Shown in pieces: positions 17,848 to 26,269 of a DNA stretch of 64,000 nucleotides (its first letter is position 1; the number at the start of each line of letters is the position of its first letter). The notes under the pieces are model-generated. The model saw only the letters and a list, made by a program, of their open reading frames with translations. It did no database searches and was not told the DNA's origin. A program made the translations under genes and the position numbers. The stretch spans positions 248,001 to 312,000 of the forward strand of contig NZ_FNYJ01000001.1 in NCBI RefSeq assembly GCF_900108875.1, read 5' to 3'. This DNA is from Pseudomonas sp. NFR16 (lineage in GTDB: Bacteria; Pseudomonadota; Gammaproteobacteria; Pseudomonadales; Pseudomonadaceae).

Positions 17848-18745
17848 CCAGCTCACCTTCCATCCACTCGAGAAACCGTCGCACCCGGGGGAAGCTTGAG
17901 TGGGCTTTGGGGAACACCAGGTGATGGGCGGCGACCGGTGCGCTGAGCGATTCGGGCGAGACTTCCACCAGTTCCCCCGAGGCCAGGTATTTTTGCGCCA
18001 GCAGCGAGCTTTCCAGTGCGAAGCCCAGCCCATGGCTCGCGGCTTCGAGGGTCATGTAGGAACGATCGAAACTCAGCGCGTAAGGATTCTCCGGGCGTGC
18101 CAGACCGTGTTGGGCGAACCAGGCCGGCCACTTCAATAGCGTGGCTTCCGACAGGATCAGGTCGCGGTCAAGCAGATCCGCGGCCTCCCGGACCGGTCTG
18201 CGTGCGAGCAATTTTGGCGCTGCCAGTACCGCGAACGTTTCGTTGCGCACGGTGCGCACCTCATAGCTGGGCCAGTTGGGCACGCCGTGACGAATGTCGA
18301 CATCGATTTTGTCCCGGCTGAAGTGCAGCGACTCATACGAGCAGGAGAGGTTGATCTGGATGTCGGGATGAGTCAGGCGAAAGGCTTCCAGCCGCGGCAT
18401 CAGCCACAGCAGTCCGAAACTCGGCGATGAGTGCAGGCGCAGGCAATCGAGACTGACGTCGCTGCTTGCGCGTTCGGTGGCCACGGCGAGGCTGTGCAGC
18501 AGGCCGGACACCTCCTTGAGGTATTGCTCACCCACTGGCGTCAGGGTCACGCCGCGGGCATTGCGCACGAACAGCTGGCGACCAATCATCGCCTCCAGAT
18601 TCGCCAACTGATGACTGACCGCAGAAGGCGTGAGGTCCAGCGCTTCGGCCGCTCTGGCGACGTTGCCGAATCGTGCCGTCTGCTCGAAGGCCTGAATTGC
18701 CCTCAACGGTGGCAGGGTCGGTGCGGTGTCGGAAGGGGTGGACAT
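17828..18745 (-). CDS. LysR-family (GcvA-like) transcriptional regulator
   Basis: A 305-residue protein from the ATG at 18745, selected because AAGGAG lies nine bases upstream; the frame also runs further upstream without supporting signals. The N-terminal HTH begins PPLRAIQAFEQTARFGNVA, the GcvA/AmpR-subgroup pattern. The effector domain follows (about 92-295). It is divergent from the SDR-MFS-transketolase cluster, with palindromic sites between them, so it is the probable regulator of that cluster. Confidence 0.9.
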   Translation of the reverse strand: MSTPSDTAPTLPPLRAIQAFEQTARFGNVARAAEALDLTPSAVSHQLANLEAMIGRQLFVRNARGVTLTPVGEQYLKEVSGLLHSLAVATERASSDVSLDCLRLHSSPSFGLLWLMPRLEAFRLTHPDIQINLSCSYESLHFSRDKIDVDIRHGVPNWPSYEVRTVRNETFAVLAAPKLLARRPVREAADLLDRDLILSEATLLKWPAWFAQHGLARPENPYALSFDRSYMTLEAASHGLGFALESSLLAQKYLASGELVEVSPESLSAPVAAHHLVFPKAHSSFPRVRRFLEWMEGELGHGFVF

Positions 18746-18780
18746 ACCCGCGAACTCCTTGTTGTTCTTGTTTTCCAGCA

Positions 18781-18835
18781 GTTTGTATTCAAACACCGCC
18801 GGGACAGAGTTGGCGAGGGCTGAAATTTTTTCAGC
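18781..18835. promoter_or_regulatory. Two palindromes, candidate LysR operator of the transketolase cluster
   Basis: GTTTG-TATT-CAAAC (18781-18794) and GCTGAAA-TTT-TTTCAGC (18819-18835) are perfect inverted repeats in the 193-bp divergent region. The second contains a T-N11-A dyad (TGAAATTTTTTCA), the classical LysR recognition form. Spacing between centres is about 40 bp, compatible with a tetramer. Confidence 0.5.
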
Positions 18836-18938
18836 ATCCAATGATTTTTGCGCCATTGCTCGACCTGACCGCGAAGCAGAAGCTGAGCCCATCGATTCCA
18901 CAGAATCGAACCCATAACAATAATCAGAGGTTTCGCTC

Positions 18939-19688
18939 ATGCTTCTTCAAGGCAAACTCGCAATCATCACCGGCGCCGCATCCGCCCGAGGAATCGGCAG
19001 GGCCACGGCGGCCACCTTCGCCCGGCACGGCGCTCACGTGGTCATTCTGGATCTGGACGAAGCCGCCGCTCGGGATGCCGCTGCATCGCTCGGCGAAGGC
19101 CATCTGGGCCTGGCTGCCAATGTCGCCGATCAGGCTCAGGTCAACAAAGCGATCGCGCAAGTGATCGAGCGCTACGGCCGCATCGACGTGCTGGTCAACA
19201 ACGCCGGGATCACTCAACCCCTCAAAACCCTCGACATCGGCGCCTCCGATTACGACCGCGTGCTGGACGTCAGCCTGCGCGGCACGTTGCTGATGTCTCA
19301 GGCGGTCATCCCGCTGATGCGCGAGCAATCCAGCGGCAGCATCGTGTGTATGTCTTCGGTGTCGGCGCAGCGCGGCGGCGGGATCTTCGGCGGACCTCAC
19401 TACAGCGCGGCGAAAGCGGGGGTGCTGGGTCTGGCCAAGGCAATGGCACGTGAACTGGGGCCAGACAATGTGCGGGTGAATTCCATTGCGCCCGGGCTGA
19501 TCCACACCGACATCACCGGTGGCCTGATGCAGGATGAGCGCCGCCACGCGATCATCGACGGCATTCCGCTGGGCCGACTCGGTGAGGCCCAGGATGTCGC
19601 CAACGCGGCGCTGTTTCTGGCCAGTGACCTGTCGACGTACCTGACCGGCATTACGCTGGATGTCAACGGCGGGATGCTGATTCACTGA
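18939..19688 (+). CDS. Short-chain dehydrogenase/reductase, first gene of a putative sugar catabolic cluster
   Basis: A 249-residue FabG-like SDR. The cofactor loop is slightly lengthened (TGAASARGIG). NNAG lies at about residue 88, and the active site is a Ser in MSSVSAQRGG with YSAAK. The C-terminus has GITLDVNGGMLIH. It is followed on the same strand by an MFS carrier and two transketolase halves, so it probably oxidises or reduces a polyol, sugar or sugar acid brought in by that carrier; the compound cannot be identified from sequence. Confidence 0.9.
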   Translation: MLLQGKLAIITGAASARGIGRATAATFARHGAHVVILDLDEAAARDAAASLGEGHLGLAANVADQAQVNKAIAQVIERYGRIDVLVNNAGITQPLKTLDIGASDYDRVLDVSLRGTLLMSQAVIPLMREQSSGSIVCMSSVSAQRGGGIFGGPHYSAAKAGVLGLAKAMARELGPDNVRVNSIAPGLIHTDITGGLMQDERRHAIIDGIPLGRLGEAQDVANAALFLASDLSTYLTGITLDVNGGMLIH

Positions 19689-19784
19689 CGACAAGTGGCC
19701 GGGCGAACTGCCCGTACTGTTCTGGATCGATGATCTGCCGGGCGACTCGCCTGGCGGTCTATAAAAACAAGAGATCGGACAATC

Positions 19785-21086
19785 ATGATCACCACCATGA
19801 CGCTCGACGCGGCTTCGACCGTGCGCTCCAACGCCTATCGCAAAACAGCCTGGCGCCTGATGCCGTTTCTCATGCTGTGCTACCTCTGCGCGTACCTGGA
19901 TCGGGTCAACGTCGGCTTTGCCAAAATGCAAATGATGAATGACCTGTCGCTCAGCGAGACCGTCTACGGGCTCGGCGCTGGCATGTTCTTTCTGGGCTAT
20001 TTCCTTTGCGAGGTGCCGAGCAACCTGATCCTGCACAAGGTCGGGGCGCGTCGCTGGATCGCCCGCATCATGATCTCGTGGGGCATCATCTCCGCGCTTT
20101 TCGCATTCGTCGAAACCGCCTGGCAGTTTTATGCCTTGCGCTTTCTGCTGGGGATCGCCGAAGCCGGACTGGCCCCAGGCCTGCTGCTGTACCTCACTTA
20201 CTGGTTTCCGTCGTACCGCCGGGCAAAGATGACGGTCCTGTGGTTCGTGGCGATCCCGCTGTCCGGCATGGTCGGCGGTCCGCTCTGGGGCTGGATCATG
20301 AACCATTTCGCCGGCATGCACGGGTGGGCGGGCTGGCAGTGGATGTTCGTCCTGGAGGCGGTTCCTACCGTCATCGTCGGGCTGTTGGTGCTGACGTATC
20401 TGAAGGATGGCGTGCATCAGGCGACGTGGCTCACTGACGACGAAAAGGCGTTGGTCAACAAAGAGCTGGCGGACGACAACAGCCGCAAGGTGACCCATGC
20501 ATCACCGCGCGAGTTCATCCGCGACCGGCGCCTCTGGTTACTGGCCTGCATCTACTTCTGCGTGGTGATGGGTCAGTACGCAATCACGTTCTGGCTGCCG
20601 ACGCTGATCCGCAATGCCGGTGTCTCCGATCCGCTGCACATCGGCCTGCTGACCAGCCTGCCGTACATCTGCGCGATCGTCGCGATGCTGTTGATGGGGC
20701 GAAGTGGCGATAAACACCGCGAGCGCCGCTGGCATCTCGTGCTGCCAATGATCGCCGGTGCCATCGGCCTCACGCTGGCGGCGCTGATGGGGGGCAACCT
20801 TGTGTTCTCGGTATTGAGCCTGTGTCTGGCCGCCGCCGGTGTGCTCTCGGCCTCGTCGTTGTTCTGGATGTTGCCCACCACGCTGCTGGGCGGTGTTTCC
20901 GCGGCGGCCGGCATCGCCGGGATCAACAGCTTCGCCAACCTTGCCGGTTTCTGTTCGCCCTACCTGATCGGCTGGATCACCACCAGCACCGGGTCCAGCG
21001 CCATCGGCATGTACCTCATCACTGCAGTGCTGTTTGTCGGCGCGTCGCTGGTGCTGCGCATTCCGGCCGCGTCGGTCAATCGTTGA
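19785..21086 (+). CDS. MFS transporter, anion:cation symporter (ACS)-like
   Basis: A 433-residue protein with twelve predicted hydrophobic segments. It has the MFS signature YLCAYLDRVNVGFAKMQM after helix 1 and MLLMGRSGDKHRERRWH in the central loop, matching the ACS family (carriers of tartrate, phthalate, glucarate and other organic acids). It lies between the SDR and the transketolase genes and likely imports the substrate of the cluster. An alternative ATG four codons later (19797) is possible. Confidence 0.9.
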   Translation: MITTMTLDAASTVRSNAYRKTAWRLMPFLMLCYLCAYLDRVNVGFAKMQMMNDLSLSETVYGLGAGMFFLGYFLCEVPSNLILHKVGARRWIARIMISWGIISALFAFVETAWQFYALRFLLGIAEAGLAPGLLLYLTYWFPSYRRAKMTVLWFVAIPLSGMVGGPLWGWIMNHFAGMHGWAGWQWMFVLEAVPTVIVGLLVLTYLKDGVHQATWLTDDEKALVNKELADDNSRKVTHASPREFIRDRRLWLLACIYFCVVMGQYAITFWLPTLIRNAGVSDPLHIGLLTSLPYICAIVAMLLMGRSGDKHRERRWHLVLPMIAGAIGLTLAALMGGNLVFSVLSLCLAAAGVLSASSLFWMLPTTLLGGVSAAAGIAGINSFANLAGFCSPYLIGWITTSTGSSAIGMYLITAVLFVGASLVLRIPAASVNR

Positions 21087-21106
21087 GTTCAATGGAGTCT
21101 TCGCAA

Positions 21107-21955
21107 ATGACGGTTCATGCATCACACACCAGTCTGGCGCCGCTCGCCGAGCGCGCTTACAACATTCGTCGTCATGCGCTGCGCATGGGGCAGGTTCAGG
21201 GGCAGGGCTATGTCGGGCAGGCGCTGGGCGCCGCCGATCTGCTGGCCGTCTCGTATTTTCACGCGTTGCGCTATCAGCCGGAAAATCCTGAGTGGGAAGG
21301 GCGTGACCGCTTCTATCTGTCCATCGGTCACTACGCGATTGCGTTGTACGCCGCACTGATCGAGGCCGGCGTCATCCCGCTGGACGAGCTGGAAACCTAC
21401 GGCTCCGACGACAGTCGCCTGCCGATGTCGGCGATGGCCGCGTACACCCCGGGCATGGAAATCACCGGGGGCTCGCTGGGGCACGGACTGGGCATTGCGG
21501 TCGGTGCCTGCCTGGGCCTCAAGCGCAAGCAATCCGGCTCGTTCGTCTACAACCTGTTGTCCGACGGTGAGCTGAACGAGGGTTCGACCTGGGAAGCCGC
21601 GATGTCGGCCTCGCACTGGAAGCTCGACAACCTGATCGCGATCATCGACGTGAACAATCAGCAGGCCGACGGACGCTCCAGCGAGATATTGGCCTTCGAG
21701 CCCATCGTCGACCGTTGGCAGGCGTTCGGCTGGTTCACGCAGCGCGTGGACGGCAACGATCTGCAAGCGCTGGTCACCGCCTTCGATGCCGCCCGCCAGC
21801 ACACCGGCAGTCAGCCTCGCGTGATCATCTGCGATACCCGGATGGGCAAGGGCGTGGACTTCCTGGAAAACCGCGAGAAGACGCACTTCATTCGCGTCGA
21901 TGAAAACGAATGGGATATGGCACTGGAACACCTTCGGATCGGGAGCAGCAAATGA
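21107..21955 (+). CDS. Transketolase, N-terminal (thiamine-diphosphate-binding) subunit
   Basis: A 282-residue protein covering only the TPP-binding half of transketolase. It contains GHGLGIAVGACLGLK and the TPP/Mg motif SDGELNEGSTWEAAMSAS ending in DVNN. The start at 21107 has GGAG nine bases upstream. Its stop overlaps the start of the C-terminal subunit (ATGA), so the two halves are co-translated, as in other split transketolases that handle unusual sugars. Confidence 0.93.
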   Translation: MTVHASHTSLAPLAERAYNIRRHALRMGQVQGQGYVGQALGAADLLAVSYFHALRYQPENPEWEGRDRFYLSIGHYAIALYAALIEAGVIPLDELETYGSDDSRLPMSAMAAYTPGMEITGGSLGHGLGIAVGACLGLKRKQSGSFVYNLLSDGELNEGSTWEAAMSASHWKLDNLIAIIDVNNQQADGRSSEILAFEPIVDRWQAFGWFTQRVDGNDLQALVTAFDAARQHTGSQPRVIICDTRMGKGVDFLENREKTHFIRVDENEWDMALEHLRIGSSK

Positions 21956-22959
21956 GCACAGTCACTACTCCGGCAGGCGCCAAGAAGCGTCTGACCACAT
22001 CGGCCATGATCGCCTCCATCGCCTCGGAAGGCCAGGCCACCCGCTCTGCACCGTTCGGGCACGCGCTGGCAGCGCTGGCCGAGCAACGCCAGGACATCGT
22101 CGGCCTGTCCGCAGACCTCTCCAAATACACCGACCTGCACATCTTCGCCAACGCACATCCGGAGCGTTTTTATCAGATGGGCATGGCTGAGCAACTGCTG
22201 ATGAGTGCCGCCGCTGGCATGGCCCGCGAAGGCTTCACGCCGTTTGCCACCACTTACGCGGTGTTCGCATCGCGTCGCGCTTATGACTTCATCTGCATGG
22301 CCATTGCCGAGGAAAATCTCAACGTCAAAATCGTCTGTGGTTTGCCTGGCCTGACCACCGGCTACGGTCCCAGCCATCAGGCGACCGACGACCTGGCGAT
22401 CTTTCGGGCGATGCCCAATCTGATGATCGTCGATCCCTGCGATGCGGTGGAAATAGAGCAGGCGGTTCCAGCGATCGCCGCGCACCAGGGGCCGGTATAC
22501 ATGCGCTTGTTGCGTGGCAACGTGCCGGTCGTGCTCGACGAGTACGGCTATACGTTCGAGATCGGCAAGGCAAAAACCCTGCGCACCGGCAACGATGTGT
22601 TGATCATCTCCACCGGCCTGATGACCATGCGCGCCCTTGAAGCGGCAGAGAAACTCAGAGCCGACGGCGTCGACGCGGCGGTGCTGCACGTGCCGACGGT
22701 CAAGCCGCTGGACGAACAGACCATTCTGGCCGAAGCGCGGAAACCCGGCAGGCTGGTGGTTACCGCCGAAAATGCCTCGATCATCGGCGGGCTGGGCGAA
22801 GCGGTGGCGGGATTGCTGATGCGCAACAGCGTGACGCCGACTTTTCGTCAGATCGCACTGCCCGACGCCTTCCTCGATGCCGGCGCGCTGCCGACCCTGC
22901 ATGACCGCTACGGTATCTCCACTGACGCTGTCAGCGCACGGATCAAAGCCTGGCTTTGA
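21952..22959 (+). CDS. Transketolase, C-terminal (pyrimidine-binding) subunit
   Basis: A 335-residue partner of the preceding gene. It has the pyrimidine-binding domain (FYQMGMAEQLLMSAAAGMAREG, containing the catalytic Glu) and the C-terminal transketolase domain (LIISTGLMTMRALEAAEKL). Together they would transfer a two-carbon ketol unit or act on a branched sugar. It is the last gene of the cluster and is followed by a convergent K+ channel gene. Confidence 0.93.
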   Translation: MSTVTTPAGAKKRLTTSAMIASIASEGQATRSAPFGHALAALAEQRQDIVGLSADLSKYTDLHIFANAHPERFYQMGMAEQLLMSAAAGMAREGFTPFATTYAVFASRRAYDFICMAIAEENLNVKIVCGLPGLTTGYGPSHQATDDLAIFRAMPNLMIVDPCDAVEIEQAVPAIAAHQGPVYMRLLRGNVPVVLDEYGYTFEIGKAKTLRTGNDVLIISTGLMTMRALEAAEKLRADGVDAAVLHVPTVKPLDEQTILAEARKPGRLVVTAENASIIGGLGEAVAGLLMRNSVTPTFRQIALPDAFLDAGALPTLHDRYGISTDAVSARIKAWL

Positions 22960-23017
22960 GGCAAACCGGCCCGCGCGGAGCTGCCTGTGTCGGCGGTTCC
23001 GCGCACCCGCCACTAAG

Positions 23018-23488
23018 TCAATGGGTATGCCTGTCGTGGGCGCTGCGGGGTTTGCCGCGCTTGCCTTGAACGCCCCAATATCGCTGCATTTCGAGGAACA
23101 GGAACGAGGCGGTCCAAGTAATCAGCACCAGCCCGGTCAAGGCTTCCAGGCCCGTCAGAAACTTCAGCGGCCCTGTGGGCGTGATGTCGCCGAATCCGAT
23201 GGTGGTGAACGTCGTGAACGAGAAATACACCGAGTCCATCAGACTGCCGTCGTAGTTGCCGGTCAATTGTCCCAGGCTGCCGGATGCATTCATGGCGTAG
23301 TACCCCAGCGCGAATATCCAGACTTCAATCGCATGAGCGACCAGCGCGCCCAGCACGCCGAACACCACGGTGAAGCGGTGCCAGAGGTTCAGTCGGGGCA
23401 TCAGCAGGTTGAGTCGCATCAGGCACTCGTAATGGACGATGACCGCAGTGGTGATGATCAGGACGTTGATCAGGGTGATGAGTATCAT
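23018..23488 (-). CDS. Two-transmembrane potassium channel (Ion_trans_2)
   Basis: A 156-residue protein from the ATG at 23488, with GGAGAG ten bases upstream. It has hydrophobic segments at both ends and a pore region FSFTTFTTIGFGDITPTG containing the K+ selectivity filter TIGFGD. No cytoplasmic RCK domain is present. It probably forms a tetrameric K+-selective pore in the inner membrane; the gating signal is unknown. Confidence 0.88.
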   Translation of the reverse strand: MILITLINVLIITTAVIVHYECLMRLNLLMPRLNLWHRFTVVFGVLGALVAHAIEVWIFALGYYAMNASGSLGQLTGNYDGSLMDSVYFSFTTFTTIGFGDITPTGPLKFLTGLEALTGLVLITWTASFLFLEMQRYWGVQGKRGKPRSAHDRHTH

Positions 23489-23595
23489 GGCAACGCTCTC
23501 CGGCAATCACTGAGTGTGCCTCGCCCCGACGGATCGAGCGCGTTAAATCTTGCAACCGGACGGCCGATACATCGGTATGACTCTCTGCTGCTTCA

Positions 23596-26199
23596 ATGCC
23601 TGGCTATCGTCCCATGTCCGATCCTACCGCTTCCCCTGTCAGCTTCGCGCAACGCCGCTCAAGTGTCACGATCATCCGCGCATCCCTGTTCAAGTTCGTT
23701 GGCCTGCTGACGGGCGTTTTCCTGCTGACCGGTTACCTGCTCGTCTATCTGGCCAATGACCTTGACCGGACCGAGGAGGCCGAAAGCGCGTTCTACACGG
23801 AAAAGGCGGTACGGGCGCTTGAGAAGTCCGTCAGCACCACAGTCAAGGACTATGCGTTCTGGGGGGACGCCTACAGACACTTGCATCTTGCCGTGGATAC
23901 CGACTGGGCCTACGTGAGCCAGAACCTCGGACCGACGCTGTATGCGGACTTTGGATTTCAGGGCGTATTCGTCGTCAATGATGCCGATCAAACGGTATAT
24001 TCGGTCATTAACGGCGAGCTCCAATCCGTGGACGCCTCCGCTTGGCTCAAACAGTCACTGGCGACTGTTCTGAGCAAGGCGCGGGCTGGCGCGAAAGCGG
24101 AAACGCCAACGACCACGTTCGTCAACATCGGCGGACACCCGGCGCTGGTCGGCGCCGCCGCTATCACACCCGGAACAGACCCGGCGGTGGAGGCCGACGA
24201 CCGGACTCCTTCGGTCCTGCTTTTTATCGACGTGCTGGAAGGCCCGCGTCTGGACGCCATCGGCAGGGACTTCGGTGTGGATCGCCTGCGCGTCGCCGCC
24301 CCTGACGAGCTCGGCGGTCGATCCGTTTTTGCACTGGGCGACGACGGCGCTGCCGGCAGCCTACACTGGAATCCACCCGAACCGGGCGAACGGTTGCTCG
24401 GGATGGGCTTGCCGATGGTGGGCATCGCGGCGCTGCTGGTGTACCTCATGGCGTGGGCGATTTTGCGCCGTACAACGGCCAGTGCCCAGGCGCTGGATGC
24501 CAGCTACGAATCCTTGCAGACCAGTCAGTCCGCCCTGGCGATCAGCGAAGCGCGCTTTCGCGATGTGGTCGAGGCCAGTTCCGACTGGGTCTGGGAAATC
24601 GATCGCCAGGGGCGGTTCACCTACCTGTCCGAACGGTTCGAAGGGGTGACCAGATTGTCCAGACAAGCGTGGCTCGGCGCTTCGATGGACGATCTGCTGA
24701 GCACGGAACTGGGCTCGGTGTCCCAGTGGTTGAGCATTCCCAATCGTCGGCCGGACATCAGCGTGCAGTGCCGCTTCGTCGACACTCAGGGCCAGCAACG
24801 CATCACCCGGCTCTCTGCCAGAGCGATGGGCGAGCTTGGCTTTCGCGGTACGGCGACGGATGTCACCGAGGAGGTCGAATCGCGTCGGCGTATCGAATTC
24901 CTTTCCCAGCACGACGCGCTCACTGGATTGCCCAACCGGACTCGGCTCAGGGAGTTTCTGGACGGCAAGCTCAAGACCCTGCCGACGGTCGAGCGCCCGC
25001 TGGTCATGCTCAGCCTGGACCTGGACCGCTTCAAGCCGGTCAACGACCTGTTGGGGCATGCGGCCGGCGACGCTGTCTTGAACAAGATTTCCAGCCGTCT
25101 GGCCAGCTGTGTCCGGCATGGAGATCTGGTCGCGCGCATCGGCGGCGATGAATTCGTGCTGATCCTGACTGACGTCAGCGGTCAGGATGAGGTCGAGGCC
25201 CTTTGCCAACGCCTGATCGACTCTATCGAGCGACCGATCCGGATTGGCGAGCAGGAAGCGTTCGTCAGTGCCAGCATCGGCATTGCCATGGCGCCGACCG
25301 ATGCCAACGAAGCCACTGAACTGCTGCGTTACGCCGACATCGCCTTGTACGAGGCCAAGTCCGGGGGGCGTAACACCTGGCGTTTTTACGCCGGCGACAT
25401 GAACTCGAAGATTGTCGAGCGTCGCCGTCTGGAGAGCGATCTGCGTTTCGCGATTAAGCATGGCGAGTTGCGCCTGCACTTCCAGCCACGCTTTCGCATC
25501 GCTGACGCGAAAATGGTCGGCGCCGAAGCACTGGTGCGCTGGCAGCACCCGGAACGCGGCCTGATCGCGCCGGATACGTTCATTCCCATCGCTGAAGAAA
25601 CAGGTCTGATCCTGGCCTTGAGCAACTGGGTCATGGAGTCGGCTTTCCGTTACGCGGCCAGCTGGCCGGAACCGCTGTTCGTCTCGGTCAACCTGTCGCC
25701 TACGGAATTCAAGCGGGGCAATCTGGTGGAGCGCGTTCAGCGGGCGCTGCACGATTCGGGGATCGAGCCGTCGCGCGTGGAGCTGGAGATCACCGAAAGC
25801 GTCATGCTCGATGATGCGCCCGGCGCGCTGGACGTCATGCGCACGCTCAAACGGCTGGGCGTACGCATCGCCATGGACGACTTCGGCACGGGGTATTCGT
25901 CGCTCAGTTACCTGCGCACATTTCCGTTCGACGGGCTGAAAATCGATCGCAGCTTCCTGTCCAGGCTGGGAGCCACCGAAGACGATCGCTCCATTATCGA
26001 AGCGATCGTCGGGCTGGGCCATGCGCTGTCGCTGACGGTGACCGCCGAGGGGATAGAAACGCAGGAGCATCTGGCGATGCTCAAATCGGTGCTGTGCGAC
26101 GAAGGGCAGGGGTATTTCCTCAGTCGTCCGCTGGACACTGATGGCTTCAGCGCGCTGGTGCGTGTGACCGAGAGCGCTGAGTCACCCGACAACGCCTGA
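23596..26199 (+). CDS. CHASE4-PAS-GGDEF-EAL c-di-GMP synthase/phosphodiesterase
   Basis: An 867-residue inner-membrane protein (an alternative start at 23614 is possible). Order: TM1 (about 31-53), a periplasmic CHASE4 sensor, TM2 (about 272-292), a PAS domain (about 315-430), GGDEF (about 440-600) and EAL (about 610-860). The active-site GGDEF is intact (IGGDEFVLIL). The EAL half keeps EALVRW, NLSPTEF, LEITES, DDFGTGYSSL, KIDRSF and TAEGIET, so both activities look possible. Such enzymes tune motility and biofilm formation, and in Pseudomonas often secretion. Confidence 0.93.
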   Translation: MPGYRPMSDPTASPVSFAQRRSSVTIIRASLFKFVGLLTGVFLLTGYLLVYLANDLDRTEEAESAFYTEKAVRALEKSVSTTVKDYAFWGDAYRHLHLAVDTDWAYVSQNLGPTLYADFGFQGVFVVNDADQTVYSVINGELQSVDASAWLKQSLATVLSKARAGAKAETPTTTFVNIGGHPALVGAAAITPGTDPAVEADDRTPSVLLFIDVLEGPRLDAIGRDFGVDRLRVAAPDELGGRSVFALGDDGAAGSLHWNPPEPGERLLGMGLPMVGIAALLVYLMAWAILRRTTASAQALDASYESLQTSQSALAISEARFRDVVEASSDWVWEIDRQGRFTYLSERFEGVTRLSRQAWLGASMDDLLSTELGSVSQWLSIPNRRPDISVQCRFVDTQGQQRITRLSARAMGELGFRGTATDVTEEVESRRRIEFLSQHDALTGLPNRTRLREFLDGKLKTLPTVERPLVMLSLDLDRFKPVNDLLGHAAGDAVLNKISSRLASCVRHGDLVARIGGDEFVLILTDVSGQDEVEALCQRLIDSIERPIRIGEQEAFVSASIGIAMAPTDANEATELLRYADIALYEAKSGGRNTWRFYAGDMNSKIVERRRLESDLRFAIKHGELRLHFQPRFRIADAKMVGAEALVRWQHPERGLIAPDTFIPIAEETGLILALSNWVMESAFRYAASWPEPLFVSVNLSPTEFKRGNLVERVQRALHDSGIEPSRVELEITESVMLDDAPGALDVMRTLKRLGVRIAMDDFGTGYSSLSYLRTFPFDGLKIDRSFLSRLGATEDDRSIIEAIVGLGHALSLTVTAEGIETQEHLAMLKSVLCDEGQGYFLSRPLDTDGFSALVRVTESAESPDNA

Positions 26200-26269
26200 T
26201 CGACGGAGTCATCGGTCGAGACGGACAGGGCAGGCCGCCGAGGTGGCCTGAGTGCAACCTCGGCCGGCC

